A DNA stretch of 5,379 nucleotides from an uncultured Ruminococcus sp. Its GTDB lineage: Bacteria; Bacillota_A; Clostridia; RUG12999. The translations under genes were made by a program, and so were the position numbers. Positions 5,354-5,379 of the stretch are shown here, one piece after another. The stretch covers positions 1-5,379 of the forward strand of contig CACZTG010000152.1 of NCBI GenBank assembly GCA_902783995.1, in the 5' to 3' direction. Below the pieces are notes generated by a model. The model had not been told where the DNA came from. It did no database searches and worked only from the letters and a program-made list of their open reading frames with translations. The first letter of the stretch is position 1, and every line of letters begins with the position of its first letter.

Positions 5354-5379
5354 TTGACATTCCCTCTTAAATGTGTTAT
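5354..5379 (+). promoter_or_regulatory. Probable rightward promoter cut by the window edge
   Basis: A perfect TTGACA (5354-5359) is followed, 17 bp later, by TAT (5377-5379), the first half of a -10 hexamer. A TG at 5374-5375 is in the extended -10 position. The -35 is the loop of an imperfect inverted repeat, TTTAAGGG (5346-5353) with CCCTCTTAAA (5362-5371), a possible operator. It implies a rightward gene starting just beyond the window; the rest of the -10 is not visible. Confidence 0.5.

Larger units (their letters stand above)
4941..5379. other. AT-rich non-coding region to the right edge
   Basis: About 440 bases have no convincing gene on either strand. The base composition is much poorer in G and C than the flanking genes, and homopolymer A and T runs are frequent. 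Contents are a 14-bp direct repeat (5078-5091, 5182-5195), two copies of the palindromic AATAATTATT (5110-5119, 5176-5185), a 14-bp inverted repeat (5292-5323) and a promoter-like sequence at the right end. The longest open frame (5123-5320, plus) lacks a ribosome site and is composed as expected of random AT-rich DNA. Confidence 0.75.

Noticed and set aside
4878..5379. Precursor peptide for the radical SAM enzyme
   Set aside because: I checked both strands for a small frame with a ribosome site and found none longer than a few codons, so a linked peptide substrate is unsupported here.

Overview
This 5.4-kb stretch looks like chromosomal DNA from a low-GC member of the Bacillota, most likely a gut-type clostridium. 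The grounds are AT-rich codon use, purine-rich Shine-Dalgarno sequences, near-consensus housekeeping promoters and the protein families present. This placement is inference; no marker gene is present to fix the taxon. There are no RNA genes, insertion sequences or CRISPR arrays that I can see.

Layout, left to right. Bases 1-340 are the 3' end of a ROK-family sugar kinase, reading rightward. Fourteen bases later comes a complete nagA (N-acetylglucosamine-6-phosphate deacetylase, 355-1422), whose Shine-Dalgarno overlaps the kinase stop codon. A leftward AraC-family regulator (1424-2200) ends head-on against nagA with a 1-bp gap. Its promoter region (2201-2319) is shared with a rightward family GH2 beta-glycosidase (2320-4065). 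A leftward radical SAM protein with a shortened SPASM-like tail (4062-4877) converges on the glycosidase, and their stop codons overlap in the tetranucleotide TTAA. The last 500 bases (4878-5379) are very AT-rich and have no convincing gene. They hold the radical SAM promoter, a 14-bp inverted repeat, and a probable promoter that leaves the window at the right edge.

The genes suggest carbohydrate scavenging. The kinase and NagA would phosphorylate an amino sugar and deacetylate it, feeding glucosamine-6-phosphate to glycolysis or wall synthesis. The AraC regulator is the obvious candidate controller of the divergent GH2 enzyme, which would release sugars from beta-linked oligosaccharides in the cytoplasm (no signal peptide). 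The radical SAM protein has no visible peptide substrate, and its role cannot be assigned from this context.

I did not find a clearly new multi-gene system. The points most worth a second look are the tightly organised divergent promoter region (perfect consensus promoter, palindromic -10 and 10-bp phased repeats), the orphan radical SAM protein, two convergent junctions with no room for terminators, and the inverted repeats in the right-hand non-coding region.
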